Positions 8,199-16,013 are shown, numbered from the stretch's first letter. The stretch is 26,078 nucleotides of DNA from Desulfomicrobiaceae bacterium (GCA_003530935.1 DPEO01000135.1:1-26078), one strand, 5' to 3'. The notes: generated by a model from the sequence alone, not told the origin. Program-made: numbers and translations.

Positions 8199-9317
8199 TT
8201 ACGCTGATTTTCCGTTCCCAGTGAATCGTTCGATGAAGCGTCGGTCAATCCAATCTTTCCATCGCCACGCCCACCTTCCTTCGAGGCTGACCCTTCCCCA
8301 GGAGACGATGGCGTAGCGATCGCCGCAGGCGAGAAGATAGAGGGAGCGGCGGCGCGGCGTATAGGTCGTCAGCGGGCGGCCGGAAAGGACGGCCATCAGG
8401 TTGCGGGCGAGCACGGGGCCGGCGCGCACGGCGTGCACTCCGGAGCGCGCAAGCGGCGCGTCCTCGCGGCTGCACACGTCCCCCGCAGCGAACACGTCCG
8501 GGTGGGAGACGCTGCGGTGGTAGGCGTCCACCAGGATGAACCCCTCGGTGTCCAGGAGCAGCCCGGAGGCCAGAAGCCACGACGGCGCCCCGGTTCCTGG
8601 AGCCGCCAATACCACATGGGCCTGGACGATCTCGCCGCTGGCGAGCTGGACCCCTTGGGGATGTCCTGCGGCGCGTTGGAGCTGCACCGTGACCCCGGCG
8701 CGCTGCAGTTGGCGTGCGGCCCGCTGCCGTACCCCAGGGGCGTGCCCAGGCAGTATGCCGGAAGATCCGGCCACGAGCCATACTTCGGCTCTTGCGCCCT
8801 GGATGCGGAAGGCGTGGGCCGCGGCCAGGGCGAGCTCCACGCCCGCCGCGCCAGCCCCGACGACCGCCAGCCGAAAGCCTGGGGTGCTCCGTGCGCGTTC
8901 CAAAACATGGGGCCACGCGGCCACAAAGCGCTCCAGGGGTTTGATGGGCAGCAGGCGGTCACCTGCAGCTGCCAAGGGGGTTGTTTTGGGAACGCCTCCG
9001 ACATCGATGGAAGTCAGATCGTATTCCAGGCGGCGTCCGCCTTCCGTGGTGGCGCAGCGCTGGTGGGCGTCCAGGGCGCAGACGGCGTCTTCCACCAGGT
9101 GCACCTGGGCTTTCTCGCACCAGGGGCGAAGGTCGATGCGGCACTGTTCGGCGGCGTAATGTCCAGCCATCCAGCCCGGAAGCATGCCTGAATAGATCTG
9201 CCATACGCTCGGGGTGACGAGGATGGTTTCCAGCCCCGGAGGGCGGGCGCGGGCGAGGGCGCGGAGCACCGAAAGCTGCGCATGTCCGCCGCCGATCAGA
9301 AGAAGGCGCTGGTGCAT
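8199..9317 (-). CDS. SelD-associated pyridine nucleotide-disulfide oxidoreductase (TIGR03169 family)
   Basis: A 372-residue FAD/NAD(P)H oxidoreductase resembling type II NADH dehydrogenases. The N-terminal dinucleotide fold LLIGGGHAQLSVL (6-18) contains the HAQ signature of this family, followed by SGMLPGWMAGHY, a second fold LAVVGAGAAGVELALAAAHA and the FAD motif DVFAAGDVCS. In many bacteria this family is fused to the N-terminus of selenophosphate synthase SelD; here it stands alone. No redox-active CxxC or CxxxxC disulfide is seen, so it probably moves electrons from NADH to a quinone or another acceptor. It sits 24 bases before arsS and 20 bases after the SPFH gene. Its physiological partner in arsenic metabolism is unknown. 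Confidence 0.82.
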   Translation of the reverse strand: MHQRLLLIGGGHAQLSVLRALARARPPGLETILVTPSVWQIYSGMLPGWMAGHYAAEQCRIDLRPWCEKAQVHLVEDAVCALDAHQRCATTEGGRRLEYDLTSIDVGGVPKTTPLAAAGDRLLPIKPLERFVAAWPHVLERARSTPGFRLAVVGAGAAGVELALAAAHAFRIQGARAEVWLVAGSSGILPGHAPGVRQRAARQLQRAGVTVQLQRAAGHPQGVQLASGEIVQAHVVLAAPGTGAPSWLLASGLLLDTEGFILVDAYHRSVSHPDVFAAGDVCSREDAPLARSGVHAVRAGPVLARNLMAVLSGRPLTTYTPRRRSLYLLACGDRYAIVSWGRVSLEGRWAWRWKDWIDRRFIERFTGNGKSA

Positions 9318-9337
9318 TCGCCTTACCGCCGTGGTGG

Positions 9338-10195
9338 TTAGCGTTTGCCTCCGCCCAAAAGCCCTTGGATGGCGGAGGTCAAATCCGCAGGCAGCACCAC
9401 GGTGCGTGAGCCTTGCTGTTCGGCCAGGGCGCGCAGGGCGTCCACGTAGCGCTGTCCCAAGAGGTAGTGGAGGGTGGTTTCCGCGGTGGCCGCGGCCTCG
9501 GCGATTTTGGCGATGGCGTTCTTGTCGCCTTCGGCGAGCACGATCTTGGCCTGGGCCTCGCGCTTGGAGGCTTCGAGCTTGCCTTCGGCCTGGAGGATGG
9601 CCGAAGCCTTTTCGCCTTCGGCGCGGGTGACCATGGCCCGCCGGGCCCGCTCGGCTGCGGCCTGCTCTTCCATGGCCTGCTGCATGGTGTCCGAGGGCTT
9701 GATGTCCTGGATTTCCACGGTCTTGAGTACGATCCCCCAGTCCGCGATGTCGTCGGAAATGGCGTTTTTGAGTTTGGTCTTGATCTGTTCCCGAGAGGAA
9801 AGGGCGTCGTCGAGGTCCATCTCGCCGACGATGGAACGCAGCGAGGTCTGCACCAAGGTCTGGATGGCGATACGGTAGTCTTCCACCCCGTAGACGGCCT
9901 TTTCCGGGGCGACGATATTGATGTAGGCCACGGCATTGGTGATGATGACGGCATTGTCCCGGGTGATGACGTCTTGGGAGGGAATGTCCAGGACGATGTC
10001 TTTGGTGGTCACTTTATAGGCCACCGTATCCATGTACGGGATGATGAGATTGAGCCCTGGGCCGAGGGTGGAGTGGTATTTGCCGAGGCGCTGCACCACG
10101 AATTTATATCCCTGCGGCACGATGCGCACACCCAAAAACAGGGTGACTCCCACAAGGGCAAGAATAAAGACGACGAGGACGAGTCCTGGATTCAT
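9338..10195 (-). CDS. qmcA: SPFH/stomatin-prohibitin family membrane scaffold protein (QmcA-like)
   Basis: A 285-residue slipin/QmcA-type protein. Residues 1-22 form an N-terminal membrane anchor, followed by the band-7 domain starting VRIVPQGYKFVVQRLGKYH and containing IPYMDTVAYKV and ITRDNAV. Then comes an Ala/Glu-rich coiled coil (about residues 180-240) with the typical QAMEEQAAAERARRA sequence. Such proteins oligomerise into membrane microdomains and influence protein quality control. The ATG at 10195 has a strong GGAGG site; the open frame further upstream lacks family residues. It overlaps the nfeD-like gene by ATGA, the usual pairing in which NfeD and SPFH proteins act as a two-part complex. 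Confidence 0.92.
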   Translation of the reverse strand: MNPGLVLVVFILALVGVTLFLGVRIVPQGYKFVVQRLGKYHSTLGPGLNLIIPYMDTVAYKVTTKDIVLDIPSQDVITRDNAVIITNAVAYINIVAPEKAVYGVEDYRIAIQTLVQTSLRSIVGEMDLDDALSSREQIKTKLKNAISDDIADWGIVLKTVEIQDIKPSDTMQQAMEEQAAAERARRAMVTRAEGEKASAILQAEGKLEASKREAQAKIVLAEGDKNAIAKIAEAAATAETTLHYLLGQRYVDALRALAEQQGSRTVVLPADLTSAIQGLLGGGKR

Positions 10196-10650
10196 AAGAC
10201 CTCCGAGCTCGGTTTGCGGGACACCACCAAAGTGTTCCCGGTGATATCGACGACGGTCACCCGGTCTCCCAATTGCACGGGATCGGAGCAGCGCATGGGC
10301 CATTCGTCATCGCCCAAAAGCGGGGTGCTGAAGCGCACGCGGCCAAGGCCATCCGGACCAGGCACGGCCACCACTTGTCCGGTTTGGCCCAGGGCCCCTT
10401 CCCGAGAGATGCCGGCGGTAGTTTTGTCGCGCATGCGGGGTTTGAGCACCAAAAACCACAAGGCGCAGAAGACGCAAGATAACACGGCCCAGGCAAAAAT
10501 TTGCGCGGTGAGCTCCATGGGAACGCCGATCCAGAGCAGCGCCCCCACCACTCCTGCGGCCAGGCCGAACCAGAAGATGGTAAAGCTGGGGATGAAGGCC
10601 TCGACTATGACGAGCACAATGCCGAGGGCGATCCAATGCCAGTATTCCAT
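10192..10650 (-). CDS. NfeD family membrane protein
   Basis: A short-form NfeD protein of 152 residues: about three N-terminal transmembrane helices (residues 5-75, with IALGIVLVIVEAFIPS and FGLAAGVVGALLW) and a soluble C-terminal OB-fold domain (about 85-150, with GQTGQVVAVPGPDGLGRVRF). It lacks the ClpP-like protease domain of long NfeD proteins. Family members partner with SPFH proteins and are thought to support membrane domain organisation. The start at 10650 has AAGGAGGAG seven bases upstream. The gene lies 47 bases after tilS and overlaps the SPFH gene by ATGA, which supports a joint function. Confidence 0.92.
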   Translation of the reverse strand: MEYWHWIALGIVLVIVEAFIPSFTIFWFGLAAGVVGALLWIGVPMELTAQIFAWAVLSCVFCALWFLVLKPRMRDKTTAGISREGALGQTGQVVAVPGPDGLGRVRFSTPLLGDDEWPMRCSDPVQLGDRVTVVDITGNTLVVSRKPSSEVL

Positions 10651-10697
10651 AGGGGTCTCCTCCTTGGAGCTGGTGTAGCAGGAGCGGGCCGCGGAGG

Positions 10698-11717
10698 CTA
10701 GAGAGAAAATGAAGTACGAGCGAAGTCGGCTTGCGGGCGGCGGAACATGGGCATGACCGCCAGGCCGTCGGCGCGCACGAGAATGCACTTATCCCCAGGA
10801 AATTGCACGCAGCGCGGATGGCGCTGGTGGTGCCAGAGTTCGTCCACGCGCAGCAGGGCTTGGGCGCGCACCTGTCCTGGTCCGAGGCTTCGCAGCGCTG
10901 CGGCAAGGGCGCGCAGCCTTTGGGCCGCGGGCATGGCGCGCAGAAGCTGGTTGGGGAAAAAGCGCATCAGGCGCAAGGGGCGGGTCTGGTCTTGCCAAAA
11001 AGCGGCGTCCCGGGAGGCCAGGCGCCACAGGTCCAGGCAGCGCTCCAGCCAGCGTGGATTTTCCGCACAGAGCAGGGGCAATACCTGGGCGCGGATGCGG
11101 TTGCGCCGGGTAAGGGGCAGGCAGTTGGAGGGATCTTCGCACCAGGAGAGGTCGTGCTCTTGGGCGTAGCGCACCAAGGTCTCCTTGGAGCAGCACAAAA
11201 GGGGGCGCAGCAGGCGGCGGTTGTCATCGCGGCCGGGCATGCCCGCCAGCGCAGGCCACCCTGCCCCGCGCACCAGGCGCAGCAGGATGTCTTCGGCGAG
11301 GTCGGTGGCGTGGTGCGCGGTGAGGATCCACTGGCTTTGGGTGGCGCGGCGTACGTTTTCGAGCCAGGTGTAGCGCGCCTGGCGGGCCTGATCTTCCATG
11401 CCCGGGCTTGCCATGGTGCCCGAGAGCTTCAGGCGTTCCACATGGCAGGCGACGTCCAACGCTGCGCATACGGCGCGGGCCTTTTGGGCCTCGAGATCCG
11501 CCTCGGGCCGCAGGCCGTGGTGCGCGTGGGCCGCGTAGACTTCCAGCTGGAGCGGCGCGCGCCACGAAGCCAGAAGGTGGAGCAGCACCGTGGAGTCCAC
11601 CCCGGTGGAGTACGCCACCAGCACGCGGCTCCCGCGCAAGTCCACGCCCAATTCTTCGGTGGTGAAGCGCAGGACCTGGCGGGCCCAGCCCTGCCAGCGG
11701 GGGCGCAGCGAGGTCAT
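10698..11717 (-). CDS. tilS: tRNA(Ile)-lysidine synthetase TilS
   Basis: N-type ATP pyrophosphatase that converts cytidine-34 of tRNA-Ile(CAU) to lysidine, an essential modification. The 339 residues have the order of the family: PP-loop near residue 37, then LTAHHATDLAEDILLRLVRGAG (about 131-152, shown only in outline here), and EDPSN with TRRNRIR (193-208). It is shorter than the E. coli enzyme and lacks much of the C-terminal domain, like other compact forms. Two positions are unusual: the PP-loop reads STGVDS rather than SGGxDS, and the ATP-binding HHxDDQAET motif reads HHATDLAED. The start at 11717 is two bases after the preceding stop and has no Shine-Dalgarno sequence, so translation is probably coupled. 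Confidence 0.9.
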   Translation of the reverse strand: MTSLRPRWQGWARQVLRFTTEELGVDLRGSRVLVAYSTGVDSTVLLHLLASWRAPLQLEVYAAHAHHGLRPEADLEAQKARAVCAALDVACHVERLKLSGTMASPGMEDQARQARYTWLENVRRATQSQWILTAHHATDLAEDILLRLVRGAGWPALAGMPGRDDNRRLLRPLLCCSKETLVRYAQEHDLSWCEDPSNCLPLTRRNRIRAQVLPLLCAENPRWLERCLDLWRLASRDAAFWQDQTRPLRLMRFFPNQLLRAMPAAQRLRALAAALRSLGPGQVRAQALLRVDELWHHQRHPRCVQFPGDKCILVRADGLAVMPMFRRPQADFARTSFSL

Positions 11718-11719
11718 GG

Positions 11720-12055
11720 TCAGGTGGGGATGTCCAGTTCCGCAAGGAGGTTGAGCACCCGCTCCACCATGGCCCGCTCCTGTTCGCAGGTGGCGTAGGT
11801 CATGCACGAGCAGCGCATCACGCCGGTGGCCCGCACCAAGAGTTCCAGACGGACCCAGGTGGGGCCGGTCTCGAGGGCGAGGACGTGGGGGCCGCAGCGC
11901 TCGGCATGCTCGCGTTGCTCGGGGGTGAGGAGTTCCATGGGCACCGGCAGGTGGTAGAGGTCCTCGATGGCGCTTTTGAGGCCGCGCTCGTCCAGCCACG
12001 CCTTGATGGCGTCTACGTTGGCGGCGGTCAGCTCGTCGATGAAATAGGATCGCAT
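11720..12055 (-). CDS. Conserved hypothetical protein with CxC...C motif
   Basis: A 111-residue soluble protein that I do not recognise by function. It has an N-terminal helical segment (ELTAANVDAIKAWLDERGL), a mixed middle part, a strand-rich section ending in RCSCMTYATCEQE, and a C-terminal helix. Cysteines are at 54, 82, 84 and 90; the last three form a compact CxC-x5-C group that could bind metal or a redox centre. There is no signal peptide or membrane helix. It is packed between hemA (3 bases) and tilS (2 bases), so it is a real gene, cotranscribed with the heme block. A sequence AAGGTG inside the hemA end supplies the ribosome site. Confidence 0.8.
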   Translation of the reverse strand: MRSYFIDELTAANVDAIKAWLDERGLKSAIEDLYHLPVPMELLTPEQREHAERCGPHVLALETGPTWVRLELLVRATGVMRCSCMTYATCEQERAMVERVLNLLAELDIPT

Positions 12056-12058
12056 GGG

Positions 12059-13378
12059 TCACCTTGAGCGTTTGCGGTCGTCGTGGGCGTCTTCGGGCGG
12101 GGTCTCTCCGTCCAGGTTGAACATGCGGCGTGCCTGGTGGACGAAGCGCTCGGCCGAGCCTTCTTCCTGGGCGCGCCGCTTCAAATAGGTGATGGGGGCG
12201 TGGTAGATCTTGTGGCAGATGGAGTGCGCCAGCCGTTCCATGATGGCCACCACCTGGGGATCAGGGTCCGGGCCCAGCTGGCGGATGGATTTGCGCAGTT
12301 CTTTGCGGGCGATGCGCTCGCCTTGGTCCAGCAAGGCCACGATGGTGGGCTGCAGCCGCAATTCGTCCATCCACTGAAGGAACGCCTGGACCTCCTCGTC
12401 GATGATGGCCTGGGCCTTGATGGCTTCCTGCTGGCGGGAAGCGCGGTTTTCCTCCACTACGCCGTTGAGATCGTCGATGTCGTAGACGTAGACGTTGTCG
12501 ATGGCATTGGCGTCCGGGTCGATGTCTCGGGGCACGGCGATATCGATGAAGAAGATGGGCCGCTGCCGGCGGTTGCGCATGATCTCCTTCATCTGGCTGG
12601 CGGTGAGGATCACCGACGGCGAGCCGGTGGAGGTGATGACGATGTCCGCTTCCAGCAGGGCCTGGTTCAAGGCGTCGAATCCGTAGGCTTGACCGCCGAA
12701 GCGCTTGGCCAGTTCTTCGGCGCGGGAAACGGTGCGGTTGACCACGGCCATACGCCGCACTCCGGCGGCGAGCAGATGGGTGGCCGCCAGTTCGGCCATC
12801 TCGCCGGCGCCGATGAGCAGCGCCGAGTGCCGGGAAAGGTCGGCAAAGATTTTACGCGCCAGCTCCACGGCGGCGTAGCTGATGGACACGGCGCTGCTGG
12901 CGATGGCGGTCTCGGTGCGCACCCGTTTGGCCGTGGAAAAGGCCTTGTGCAGCAAGCGGTTGAGGATCACGCGCGTGGCATGCGCCTCCACGGCCGACCG
13001 GTAGGCGGCCTTGAGCTGGCCGAGGATCTGCGGCTCGCCCACCACCATGGAGTCGAGGCTCGCGGCCACGGAAAAGACGTGGGTCACGGCTGCGGCGCCA
13101 GTGTGGCAGTAGGTATGCCGGGTGAGGAGTTCCACGGGCTGGTTGCAAGTCTGGGCCCAGACTTGGTGCACCTCGTGGGCGACGTCGGCGCCAGGTTCTC
13201 CCACCACGATGCATTCTACCCGGTTGCAGGTGGAGAGAACCACGGCTTCGGTGATGGGACCGTGCTCCTGCACCAGGCCGGCGGCCACAGGGTTGAAGCC
13301 GGCGAGGGCAAAGCGTTCGCGGATGTCCACGCCCGCGGTTTTATGGCTCAGTCCAATGACATGGATTCGTTGGCTCAT
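12059..13378 (-). CDS. hemA: Glutamyl-tRNA reductase HemA
   Basis: First committed enzyme of C5-pathway tetrapyrrole synthesis; it reduces glutamyl-tRNA to glutamate-1-semialdehyde with NADPH. The 439 residues include the N-terminal VIGLSHKTAGVDIRERFA, the catalytic cysteine C51 in STCNRVE, H100 with VAASLDSMVVGEPQILGQ, the NADPH fold LLIGAGEMAELA (187-198), and the C-terminal dimerisation helix. Length is normal for the family. The start has no Shine-Dalgarno sequence and lies 7 bases after the ccsA-like stop, so it is likely translated by coupling. The neighbours (a cytochrome assembly protein and SirC) place it in a heme/siroheme supply operon as in Desulfovibrio. Confidence 0.97.
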   Translation of the reverse strand: MSQRIHVIGLSHKTAGVDIRERFALAGFNPVAAGLVQEHGPITEAVVLSTCNRVECIVVGEPGADVAHEVHQVWAQTCNQPVELLTRHTYCHTGAAAVTHVFSVAASLDSMVVGEPQILGQLKAAYRSAVEAHATRVILNRLLHKAFSTAKRVRTETAIASSAVSISYAAVELARKIFADLSRHSALLIGAGEMAELAATHLLAAGVRRMAVVNRTVSRAEELAKRFGGQAYGFDALNQALLEADIVITSTGSPSVILTASQMKEIMRNRRQRPIFFIDIAVPRDIDPDANAIDNVYVYDIDDLNGVVEENRASRQQEAIKAQAIIDEEVQAFLQWMDELRLQPTIVALLDQGERIARKELRKSIRQLGPDPDPQVVAIMERLAHSICHKIYHAPITYLKRRAQEEGSAERFVHQARRMFNLDGETPPEDAHDDRKRSR

Positions 13379-13385
13379 GATATTT

Positions 13386-14213
13386 TTAGAAAGCGCGAAG
13401 GCTGTGGTGGGTGGGGAGGAGGAAGTTGATGAGCACCAAGGACCCCAGGGACAGCAAAAAGATGGCGATGGCCATTTTGGCGGGTTTGCGTCCTTTCCAC
13501 CCGAGGGCCAGGCGTTGGTGGAAAAGGATGGCGTAGAGGACCCAGATGCCTAGGGAGACGACTTCTTTGGGGTCACCGGTTAGCACGCGTTTCCAGGTGA
13601 AGGCCGCCCAAATGAAGCCCGAGAGCATGCTGATGCTGTACAGAGGAAATCCTACGGAGACCGCCAGGGCGTTGACCCGGTCCAGAGTGTCCAGGGCAGG
13701 CATCTCCTGGAGGGCGGAAGGGATCTTGCTTTTGGTTTTGATCTTGCGCTCCAGGTAGACATAGCCCACGCCAGCGCCAAAGGCCAAGGCCAGCAGGGCA
13801 AGGGCCACGAAAATGGCCCCGACATGGAGGCCGAACCACAGGAGGCTGAGATGCTCCGGCACGATGGTCGTCGCCGGATGAATGACCATGGAGCCGGTGA
13901 AGAGCACCACGGCGAGCGGCGCGGTGATGAGAGAGAGAAAGTCGTGCTTGAAGCGCCACCACGCCACAAAGAACACGAGCACACACAGCCAGGCGAACAG
14001 GCTGATGTAGAATTGGCCGTGCTGGAGCACGTCGGCTTGTAGGAGGCCTGCGGCTGCCAGGTCTGCGGTATGCAGGAGAAATCCGAGGGCAGAGGCCAGG
14101 GACGCGGCCTTCTTGCAGAGAGGCTGGCGCAGTCCCAATCCCAAGGGGTAGAGGGCCGCGCCCGCGAGATACGCCAGGGCGATGGCGAGTTCAAACCAAG
14201 TCCAGGCAGGCAT
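13386..14213 (-). CDS. ccsA: Cytochrome c assembly/HemX-like membrane protein (CcsA family)
   Basis: A polytopic inner-membrane protein of 275 residues with about eight hydrophobic segments, belonging to the CcsA/HemX family. In the CcsA branch these proteins carry or deliver heme for cytochrome c maturation; in the HemX branch they modulate HemA levels. Histidines in membrane-facing positions (HPATTIVPEH, GLHVGAIF, FHQRLALGW) are candidates for heme ligation. I do not see a clear WGxxWxWD tryptophan-rich motif, so the HemX branch is possible. The start at 14213 lies inside the end of sirC (23-base overlap) and hemA follows at once, the same gene order known from Desulfovibrio heme loci. The symbol is a family label. 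Confidence 0.82.
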   Translation of the reverse strand: MPAWTWFELAIALAYLAGAALYPLGLGLRQPLCKKAASLASALGFLLHTADLAAAGLLQADVLQHGQFYISLFAWLCVLVFFVAWWRFKHDFLSLITAPLAVVLFTGSMVIHPATTIVPEHLSLLWFGLHVGAIFVALALLALAFGAGVGYVYLERKIKTKSKIPSALQEMPALDTLDRVNALAVSVGFPLYSISMLSGFIWAAFTWKRVLTGDPKEVVSLGIWVLYAILFHQRLALGWKGRKPAKMAIAIFLLSLGSLVLINFLLPTHHSLRAF

Positions 14214-14880
14214 GACACCAGTCCTCCAGGTAGGCGTGTAGTGGCGCGGGGAGATGTTCTTGCAGGATTGCCATACAGCGGGAAAGGTCCTGATCCCGCA
14301 AGGCGTCCACCAGGGAAGAAGCCGCCAGGGCGCGGAAGATTTCGGCGTTGGCCTTGGCGGGCGCCCCAAGGGCGAGCACATACGGGCGGATCTGCGCCAA
14401 AAGCTGGGTCAGCGCCCCGTATTCCGGGCCAAATTCCGCTTCCAGGCGTTGGCGCACCTGGCGAGCCAAGGCCGGACTTGCCCCCGCCGTTGCCACACAC
14501 ACGAGAAAATTGCCGCGGCGCACGCAGGCGGGCAGGGCAAAGGAGCCGTCCTCCGGCTGGGTTGCCGAATTGCACAGGATCTTGGCCTGTCGACAGCGCA
14601 TGGCGATATGGTGGTTGAGTTCCGCGTCCGGGGTACAGGCAAAGACCAACTGCGCCTCCGCGATATCCGTATCCGCGAACGGACGGGCGTGAATGACCAT
14701 GCCGGGATGCGCAGCGGCGAGGGAGAGAAGCGCCTGCGGCGGCGTCGGGTCCACCACCGTGAGCCGCGCCGGCGGACCGGCCTCCAGCAGGCCGTGGATT
14801 TTGCGCAGTCCTACGGAGCCGGCGCCGACCACCAGGGCGTGAAGATTGCGCGTATCGATGAGGATGGGGTAGCTGTGCAT
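14191..14880 (-). CDS. sirC: Precorrin-2 dehydrogenase SirC-type (siroheme synthase N-terminal domain)
   Basis: NAD-dependent dehydrogenase that oxidises precorrin-2 to sirohydrochlorin, and may chelate iron. The 229 residues start YPILIDTRNLHALVVGAGSVG, with the Rossmann motif GAGSVG at 19-24, then CNSATQPEDGSFALP and VATAGASPALARQVRQRLE, typical of CysG-N/SirC/Met8 proteins. There is no C-terminal methyltransferase domain, so uroporphyrinogen III methyltransferase must be encoded elsewhere. In sulfate reducers sirohydrochlorin feeds both siroheme for sulfite reductase and the alternative heme pathway. No Shine-Dalgarno sequence is evident at 14880. The stop lies 23 bases inside the ccsA-like gene. 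Confidence 0.92.
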   Translation of the reverse strand: MHSYPILIDTRNLHALVVGAGSVGLRKIHGLLEAGPPARLTVVDPTPPQALLSLAAAHPGMVIHARPFADTDIAEAQLVFACTPDAELNHHIAMRCRQAKILCNSATQPEDGSFALPACVRRGNFLVCVATAGASPALARQVRQRLEAEFGPEYGALTQLLAQIRPYVLALGAPAKANAEIFRALAASSLVDALRDQDLSRCMAILQEHLPAPLHAYLEDWCHACLDLV

Positions 14881-14955
14881 GGCGTAGGGCGCGTACCAAA
14901 CCGCTGAAGTTCCGACAAGCCGCCATTGGTCGGCCCGTGGGCGGCCAAGAGGCTA

Positions 14956-15900
14956 TCAGGAAAGCTTGGCCAAGAGCGTCAGGGGGTGCGCAGGCAAGTG
15001 CACCGGGGTGCGTGGGAGGCGTTGCCAGGAAAACGCCGGGGCGAGGGCTTCGGCGGAAATGGGCTGCGGGGTGGGGATGAGGCCGCCAAGCCAGGCCAAA
15101 AACCCTGTGATGGCCTGCGGAGAGATGCCTGCCGCGCGCAGCGCCCGGACGGACAGCGCCTGGTGGCGCTTGGCCAGACGTTCGCCGCTGGGGTCCAGGA
15201 GCAGGGGGACGTGGGCCCAGCGGGGCGGAGAAGCGGCCAAGTAATGGAATATGGCCTGTTGCCTGGGGGTGGAATCCAAAAGATCCGCCCCGCGCACCAC
15301 CAAAGTGATGTCCTGATCCAGGTCGTCCACAGCCACCGCCAGCTGATAGGCAAAGAGTCCATCTCCCCGGCGCACGGGAAAATCTCCGCCGCACGCCGCC
15401 GCTGAGGCGCGAAAAGTTCCCTGCACGAGGTCGTCAAAGGTGCAGGCGTCCTCCGGCAGCACCAAGCGGATGGCCGGGGATTTCTCCTGCGCTTTACGGG
15501 CGCGGGTGGCCTCGTCCAGGTGGCGGCAGGTGCCGGGGTAGGCGGGGAGGCCGCCGTGGGGGGCGCTGGCCAGTCCCTGGAGGTCTTTGCGGGAGCAGAA
15601 ACAAGGATAGGCGTGGCCACGGGCCATGAGATCGTTCAGGATTTCGGTGTAGCGGGGGACGCGTGGACTTTGGAAGTACGGGCCTTCGTCCCAGGTAAGT
15701 CCCAACCAGGTCAGGTCCTCCTGGATGGCGTCGGCAAAATGCGGCCGGCTGCGGGCCGTATCCACGTCCTCGATGCGCAGCACCACGGCGCCGCCCTGAG
15801 TGCGGGCCGCAAGCACACACCACAAAAAGGTCCAGGCATTGCCCAGATGCAGGTACCCCGTGGGGCTGGGGGCCAGACGCACACGAACCGGAGAACGCAT
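14956..15900 (-). CDS. gluQRS: Glutamyl-Q tRNA(Asp) synthetase GluQRS
   Basis: Truncated glutamyl-tRNA synthetase paralog that attaches glutamate to queuosine-34 of tRNA-Asp. The 314 residues include the class I HIGH-like motif PSPTGYLHLGNA (11-22), RIEDVDTAR (42-50), the zinc site C100-x-C102 with Y121 and C125, and the KMSKS-like motif GERLAKRH (239-246). It lacks the anticodon-binding domain of full GluRS, which is diagnostic. I start it at ATG 15900 because homology begins at VRVRLAPSPTG; there is no clear ribosome site, and an in-frame ATG at 15963 would add 21 doubtful residues and cut into the divergent promoter space. It is the first gene of the long minus-strand run, 75 bases before sirC. 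Confidence 0.92.
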   Translation of the reverse strand: MRSPVRVRLAPSPTGYLHLGNAWTFLWCVLAARTQGGAVVLRIEDVDTARSRPHFADAIQEDLTWLGLTWDEGPYFQSPRVPRYTEILNDLMARGHAYPCFCSRKDLQGLASAPHGGLPAYPGTCRHLDEATRARKAQEKSPAIRLVLPEDACTFDDLVQGTFRASAAACGGDFPVRRGDGLFAYQLAVAVDDLDQDITLVVRGADLLDSTPRQQAIFHYLAASPPRWAHVPLLLDPSGERLAKRHQALSVRALRAAGISPQAITGFLAWLGGLIPTPQPISAEALAPAFSWQRLPRTPVHLPAHPLTLLAKLS

Positions 15901-16013
15901 GCGCCGTGCATGGTCACTTTGGAGCGCAAATGCAACCCACCTCTTGCCTCTTCCTCTTGGCATGTGCAGATATGGCGTGTGCGCGTACGCTTTTTTCCTT
16001 TCTGGAGGCTTTG
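15901..16013. promoter_or_regulatory. Divergent intergenic region of gluQRS and selO
   Basis: This 113-base gap must hold the promoters of both selO (plus) and the gluQRS run (minus). A TTGCCT at 15944-15949 followed 18 bases later by AGATAT (15968-15973) is a weak plus-strand sigma-70 candidate for selO. The selO ribosome site TGGAGG lies at 16002-16007. I see no operator palindrome. Confidence 0.35.

Noticed and set aside
9413..10678. Plus-strand open frame of 421 codons opposite the SPFH and nfeD genes
   Set aside because: Antisense shadow; both minus-strand genes have ribosome sites and family motifs.
12083..13429. Long plus-strand open frame of 448 codons opposite hemA
   Set aside because: It is antisense to a gene with unmistakable HemA motifs, its translation is Gly/Asp/His-rich with no domain, and it is a typical shadow frame of GC-rich DNA.
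14881..14955. Attenuator or riboswitch before sirC
   Set aside because: Only short, imperfect GC-rich repeats are present; no consensus of a known riboswitch or leader peptide is visible.
13652..15394. Minus-strand open frame of 580 codons across ccsA, sirC and gluQRS
   Set aside because: Pro/Arg/Gly-rich translation in a third frame; the three genes it crosses have full family motifs in other frames.
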